This document shows positions 58,214 to 64,000 of a stretch of DNA of 64,000 nt, in pieces. The translations under genes and the position numbers were made by a program. The notes beneath the pieces were generated by a model that worked only from the letters and a program-made list of their open reading frames with translations, had not been told where the DNA came from and did not search any database. This stretch comes from Prunus persica (taxonomy: Eukaryota; Streptophyta; Magnoliopsida; Rosales; Rosaceae): NCBI RefSeq assembly GCF_000346465.2, contig NC_034010.1:15725248-15789247 (forward strand). Reading direction: 5' to 3'. Within the stretch, counting starts at the first letter, position 1, and every line of letters begins with the position of its first letter.

Positions 58214-60625
58214 ATGGCTGCTGCATTAAACCCCATGCTGCATGATGCTTCTTCTTCCTCCTCTTACCGGTGTAGCTATCACTCATTCTTGAGTTTCAGA
58301 GGCGAAGATACACGCAAGGGCTTCACCGATCACCTTTATAGGGCTTTGGAGCTGGCAGGAATCCACACGTTTAGAGACGATGATGAAATCGAGAGAGGAG
58401 CAGATATCGCAGCAGAGTTGAACAAAGCAATAAATGAGTCGAAAGTATCGATAATCGTCTTCTCCCAAAACTATGCTTCCTCAAGGTGGTGCTTGGACGA
58501 ACTGGTGAAGATAATGGAACGTAGAAAACATGATGATGGCCATATTGTTATGCCAGTTTTCTATCATGTGGATCCATCCCATGTCAGGAACCAGAGAGGG
58601 AGCTTTGCAGAAGCATTTTCTAGACATGAAGAGCGCTTCAAGGAGGAGATGAACAAGGTGGAAGAATGGAGAAGAGCGCTTAAAGATGCAGCAGATCTGG
58701 CAGGGATGGCTTTAAAAGATAGGTAAAATTTATTCCCAAAAGTTTCTCACTACTCTACATGGACTTTAATTTGAAGGTATTAGCTTTTTCATTAATTTTG
58801 ACATATTTTAAAGTAATGGCTAGATTAATTGGGGTAGTGAAGCACTTTTATGACGAATATTTTTATTTAAAAAAAATATCCTATACTCGTATGTTCATTT
58901 CAGCTAATGATATCTTATCAAATTAATGCACTCGATCTATGAGGAAAAATTAATAAACATGATCTTATTTTGATATGATCGAAAATTCATAGCTATGAGT
59001 CGCAATTTATCCAAGACATTGTTAAAGAGATTGGAAATAAGCTGGATCCGAAGGTATTGAATGTTGCTCCCTATGCCGTTGGAATAGATGATCGCGTGCA
59101 AGGCATAAACATGTGGTTAGAAGATGGATCAAATGCTGTTGGTGTAGCTGTGATCTATGGGATGGGAGGAATTGGAAAGACCACCATTGCCAAAGCTGCT
59201 TATAACCGCAACTTTGGAAGATTTCAAGGCAGCAGCTTTCTTGCAGATATTAGAGAAGCTGCAGAACAGCCCTATGGTTTTGTTCGCTTGCAAAGGAAAC
59301 TTCTTTCGGATATCCAAAAGGGGAAAGCAAAGAAAATAGACAACATAGATGAAGGAATAATCAAGATCAAACATGCTGTATGTAACAAAAGACTTCTTAT
59401 TGTTCTTGATGATGTGAACGACATGGATCAATTTAATGCAATTCTTGGAATGAGAGAATGGTTTTATCCAGGAAGTAAAATTATCATAACAACCAGACAT
59501 GAACATTTGTTAAAAGCTCATGAAGGTTGCACAATGTTTGAGGTTGAAGAATTGAATGAGTATGAATCACTTGAGCTTTTCAGTTGGCATGCCTTTGGAC
59601 AACCCCAGCCTATCGAAGGCTACATGGAACTTTCGAGACCTGCAGTAGAACATTGTGGAGGAATTCCATTAGCTCTTCAAGTTCTGGGATCTTCTTTATC
59701 TGGGAAAGAAGTAGACGTATGGCGTAGCGCATTACAGAAGTTATGTGAAATTCCTAATGTCAAGATTCAAAAAATTCTTAGAATAAGCTATGATTCTCTG
59801 CAAGATGATCATGACCAAAATATATTCCTCCATATAGCCTATTTCTTCATTGGAAAGGAGAAGGATTTTACAATTGCAATACTGGACAACCTTAATTTTT
59901 ACACAAGGATTGGAATTCAAAATCTAGTTGACAGATGTCTAGTAAAAATTAACAATGAAGACAACAGGTTGAACATGCATCACTTACTTAGAGACATGGG
60001 GAGGGGAATTGTTCGCGAAGAATCACCTCAAGACCCGGGAAGACGTAGTAGAGTGTGGCATAATGATGCCTTTAATATTCTGAGAAAAATGACTGTAAGA
60101 ACAACATTTATTTTATTTCCTTTATTTTTATGTGTTGTGTGTCTTGTTACTTATTGAATGTTCTGATTTTTTTAACAGGGTACAGAAATGATTAAGGGCC
60201 TCATGCTCAACCTTCCTAAGTTGATGCAAGATGAGTCTTGCAAGACATTGTTTAGTAGAAGTAACAAAAAACGATCTCATGTTGAAGATTATGATGGAAG
60301 TTTTTCAAGACGTCGTCGACTTGATTTCTTCTCTTGGAAATCCATTGCAAGTAACTTTTCCTCAACAAATTCAGCTCCTGCATCAAATGAGGTGGACTTC
60401 AAAACAGAGGCATTTAAAAGGATGAACAATCTTGAGCTTCTCCAGCTCTATAATGTAAAAACCAGTGGAGGTTTTGAAGATTTTCCAAAAAACTTGGCAT
60501 GGTTGTCTTGGCGAGGATTTCCTTTGAAATCACTACCAGCCAATTTTTGTTTGGAAAATCTAGTTGTTCTTGACTTGAGGAATAGCAGCCTGCAACATGT
60601 TTGGAAGGGACACAGGGTATTGTAT

Positions 60626-60687
<62 letters not shown>

Positions 60688-61638
60688 AATTTATGGATCA
60701 TTACATATTTTAGAAGCTTGGTATATTCATTTGCTTACTTCTCTTTGAAACAGTTTCTTCCAAGGCTGAAAACACTCAACCTCAGCCATTCACATAGCCT
60801 AACGACAACCCCTGACATGTCAGGGCTCCCTAAGCTTGAGAGATTAATTCTTAAAGATTGCATAAACTTGGTTGAGGTTAATGAGTCCATTGGAGACTTA
60901 GAGAACCTTGTTCACTTGAACCTAAGAGACTGCAAAAATCTGATGAAGCTTCCAACGAGTATTAGAAGGTTGGGATCGCTTCAGGACCTCATTCTTTCGG
61001 GTTGCTCAAAACTTGAGCTTCATTCCAACACAAATGCAACAAATCAGGTAGACTCCACAGTTGGTGCTATGAAGAAATTCAATCTGTTATCAACTAAGTT
61101 ATGGCAATCAATCGAGTCGTGGATATTGCCAAGAAAAAATCTTGTATCTTTCTCATTGGCAAGTTTACCACATTCAATCGAAAGGCTAAGTCTTGCTCAC
61201 TGCAATGTAGCAGAGATTCCTAGTGAACTTGGTGCCCTATCGTCATTGAAGCATTTGGATCTATCTGCAACCCCAATTCTGAACCTACCAGGAAACATGA
61301 AGGGTCTTATTATGCTCCAGACTCTGTTGGTAGAAGGTTGCGCAAAGCTCCAAGCGCTTCCAGAGCTCCCAGCCAGTTTAAACTCACTGGAAGCAGGTCA
61401 TTGTACATCATTGAAAAAAGTAACAAATTTACCAAACATTTTCACATCAATGAGTAAAAATCTTTGGGATTGCAATGAATTAGTTGAAGTAGAAAGCTTG
61501 TTTGAAATGAAACCATTGAGAAATGTTGACATAGAAATGATTAAAAATTTGGGATTGTTCAATTTGGAATCCAACGAAACCTCTGAGGTCGAAATGATCA
61601 ACTACTTGACAAATACAACTAAGAAGTGTCGCCTTCAG

Positions 61639-61695
<57 letters not shown>

Positions 61696-62665
61696 TAGTT
61701 GTTATGGTTATCATTTCTATTGCCCAAGGGCTAGCTGTTTGAATAATTTGGAAACTAATTAGATTGTCATCCTTAGAGAATATGTTTTATGTTCTAGGTT
61801 AGTAATGTAAAAGGATTAAAATTCAATCTAATACACGATTTTAATGATTGAACAATCTTCTCCAATATTGAAAACACAACTGCTAGCTTGTAATTGAACG
61901 AATGCGTATATATTTACATATGCACATATGCTCTGCATGGAACAGGGATTGAACGAATGCGGCATATTTAGCATCTTCCTCCATGGGAACAAGATTCCAG
62001 ATTGGTTCAGCTACAAGAGCTTGTGTAACTCCGTGTTGTCGATTGTTGTACCTTCACATCCTAATCTCAAGATCCGAGGCTTAAACGCATGCATTTTATA
62101 CGCACGACGCCCCGATCACGAGGATGGTCCACATATGTTCAGTGAACACTTTGTTAAAGTGAGCAATGAGACCAAGGGTCTTATGTGGACGTACTTCCCT
62201 GTGGCAATGGGCCTTCCCAGAGAAAACCAAGACATGTTATGGCTAAGCCACTGGGTTTTCAGGGACAATGAACTGGAAAGCGGGGACGAAATACGCGTTT
62301 CAGTCAAGTCCGGTTTGTGGGCAAAGGAGTTCGGGATCCAACTTGTGCATGAAGAAGAAAATAAGGGTGAGGATGCTGGATCAAAAAGTGAAGATATAAT
62401 AACACTTCCTTGGAACCAGAATGTTGATGTGCCAGTCTCAGTTTCAGCATCAAAGTATGAGATGTGGAGGGGCAAATACTTTCTATGCAACCATAGGTAT
62501 CGAACTCATCAAGCTCAATTCAGAAGGTGCCAGCAGAATCCAGCTTATGGTGATTTTTCATACAAGCCAGGGGAATCCTTTCATTTGAACCGTTCCTTGT
62601 TTCACCACGAGGTTGATATAGAAGAGAACCAAATGCAGTTTGTTAGAAAAGCATTGACTAATTAA
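58214..62665 (+). CDS. TIR-NBS-LRR (TNL) immune receptor with C-JID
   Basis: Five exons: 58214-58722, 58993-60094, 60179-60616, 60754-61638 and 61946-62665, all GT-AG, giving 1217 aa. TIR is at about residues 20-165: FLSFRGEDTRKGF, catalytic Glu96 in SSRWCLDEL. NB-ARC: P-loop GMGGIGKTT (226-234), kinase-2 LLIVLDDVND (304-313), GSKIIITTR, GGIPLALQVLG, and MHHLL in the MHD place (498). LRRs run from about 600 to 960 (LVVLDLRNSSL, LERLILKDCINL, LKHLDLSATPI). The last exon is the C-JID fold (GNKIPDWFSYKS, about 989-1000, then LESGDEIRVSV). It would sense a pathogen effector and signal through NADase activity; the effector is unknown. Introns 3 and 4 hold CT microsatellites. No lesion was seen. 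Confidence 0.93.
60630..60688 (+). repeat. (CT)n(CA)n microsatellite in TNL intron 3
   Basis: A CT run of about 44 bp is followed by a short CA run. The pseudogene has the same site at 51259-51285 but much shorter. Confidence 0.95.
61640..61690 (+). repeat. (TC)n microsatellite at the start of TNL intron 4
   Basis: About 25 TC units start two bases after the donor site (cttcag|gttctctc), so the repeat begins inside the 5' splice-site context. Confidence 0.93.
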
Positions 62666-63838
62666 ACCTAGGCCTTTGGCAAATAATTAATAAGCTAGAT
62701 CAGTTGAATCGATATCAGACACGACCGCAAAAACATTTGCCTCGGAAATGGATATGTAAGTATGTTCTGGACGAGCTTTAAATTTAGTTAATGTTATTTG
62801 CTGGTCTTAAATCTTCCTTGGAAATGGATTCAAATCCCGAACCTCTACATTAGTTTTTGTGCATTTACCCTCATTTTATAATATCTAAACTATTCAAATA
62901 ATCTAACCATTTAAGATATGACACATGGCATGGCATGTGAGTAAACTTTTAAAATTAATTAAAAAAATTAAGGTTCAATTTAAAATCAAAAGAATTAAAA
63001 TCACAAAATTCAGATTGAAAACCAACTCCCCCTCCCCACCACTACCCACGCCACCATACAAGCTGCCATTTTTCTGGCCAAGCTAACCCTGAGAAACCAC
63101 AACCAAGGTGTCAATACAAATCAAAATACCATAGGTTATGTTTTTATTGGTCAATTGAGTACATTAAAAAGGACGGTGAGTGGAGAGGTTGATTACTAAA
63201 ATAATATACCAATCCATTTTGATCTTTCATATAATACTTTACGTTATAAGTGGATAGATTAGTTTTAATTTGTATGTGTTCTTACTAGCCCCCTTTCCCC
63301 ACCCTCCCCTACCACTCCCCCATTCCTCCCAAGACCCCTCTCTCCCCCAAAAAACAAAAAAACTTGAGTGCTGTTAAATGAACCTTAAAATTAACTGAGT
63401 ACACCCTATTACCAAAGTATTTATTGAATTACTAATTTACCTAATATAAAATGACCAAATAAGATATATTGAATTGTGAAATAAATATAATTTTAGTAAG
63501 TCCACCCTATTTATCATATTCAACCCTAATCAAACGTAGAGAAATTTTCATATTGTTTGATGCTCACGACAAAATCTTATGTTTTTTTGAAGGGGAGATA
63601 ATTTACACTCCCGGCATTTTAGATATATGTGGGAGCTTCACCAAGACCACAAATCGGGAGACAAACTTTTCCAAATACCAGAGGTGGCATGCATATGAAA
63701 TGTGGTGTTATAAATCAAGAGAGAAAATGGAGAGAATTGAAGAGGGAATCATGGAAACTAATGTTTTCATTCTTCAGTATATCTGAAGATGTGTGTCATT
63801 GTTACAAAGAGAAGGGGGGGTATTTATAGGTAAAGCAT
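62666..63838. other. Intergenic DNA downstream of the TNL
   Basis: This includes the probable TNL 3' UTR and a C-rich block at about 63290-63350. No gene was recognised. Frames at 63469-63829 have no domain. Confidence 0.55.
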
Positions 63839-64000
63839 CATCTAATGGAGGTGGGCTCCACTATTATATTTACAACACTCCCCCTTGGAGACCACAAATA
63901 ATATGGAATATGTCTCGTTAAAAACCTTGCCAGTAAAAACCCAGTGGGACAAAAACTGGTCAAAGGAAAAAAAAGTACATAATCATGTGTAACATAAAAT
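63839..64000. repeat. Retroelement-like sequence cut by the window edge
   Basis: atttacaacactcccccttg, then tctcgttaaaaaccttgcc, agtaaaaacccagtgggaca and aaactggtcaaagg resemble a block seen in plant copia elements just outside an LTR. tatttatagg at 63821 may be its TATA box. A related acaatactccccctt lies at 53340. Orientation and family are unresolved. Confidence 0.4.

Overview
The window is nuclear DNA from a eudicot plant. It has GT-AG introns, a TIR-NBS-LRR (TNL) resistance gene, tau-class GSTs, U6 snRNA genes with plant USE and TATA promoters, a plant UGT, and many nested LTR retrotransposons. TNLs with a C-terminal C-JID domain and the repeat style fit a woody rosid, possibly Rosaceae, but the family is inferred from overall resemblance only.

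Layout. (1) 1-13.4 kb is gene-poor. It holds a decayed Ty1-copia element (3699-10677, TSD ccaac) split by a 2.7-kb solo LTR (6315-9020, TSD tgcag) that carries five hairpins with one shared loop, then a SINE and a probable solo LTR. (2) 13.5-25 kb is a tandem array in which a tau GST gene (plus strand) and a U6 snRNA gene (minus strand) were duplicated together. It contains three GSTs, the first a pseudogene, and four U6 copies, one of them decayed. A long-TIR MITE and a polypyrimidine LTR-like repeat lie between the units. (3) 25.4-29.5 kb is a six-exon O-fucosyltransferase-family gene on the minus strand. (4) 31.4-32.8 kb is an intronless UDP-glycosyltransferase, followed 0.28 kb later by a young Tork/TNT1-like copia element (33125-38070, TSD cagag). 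(5) 40.3-62.7 kb is a TNL pair. The first copy (40333-52769) is a pseudogene with no P-loop, broken by at least four transposon insertions. The second (58214-62665) appears intact, with 5 exons and 1217 aa. A PIF/Harbinger transposon with an intact transposase and a broken Myb-like partner lies between them. (6) 62.7-64 kb is non-coding and ends in a retroelement-like sequence cut by the window edge.

The best candidates for something unusual are five points. One is the hairpin array in the solo LTR. The second is the co-amplified GST/U6 array with its mosaic first GST. The third is a Ty3-gypsy remnant, probably of the Tat/Ogre lineage, that keeps a pol C-terminus on one strand and a spliced coiled-coil ORF on the other. 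The fourth is the Harbinger element with G-box tandem repeats and a 100-bp near-palindrome. The fifth is the in-frame stop at the first TNL intron, so that intron retention would give a TIR-only protein. All are read by eye; no alignment or database search was run.
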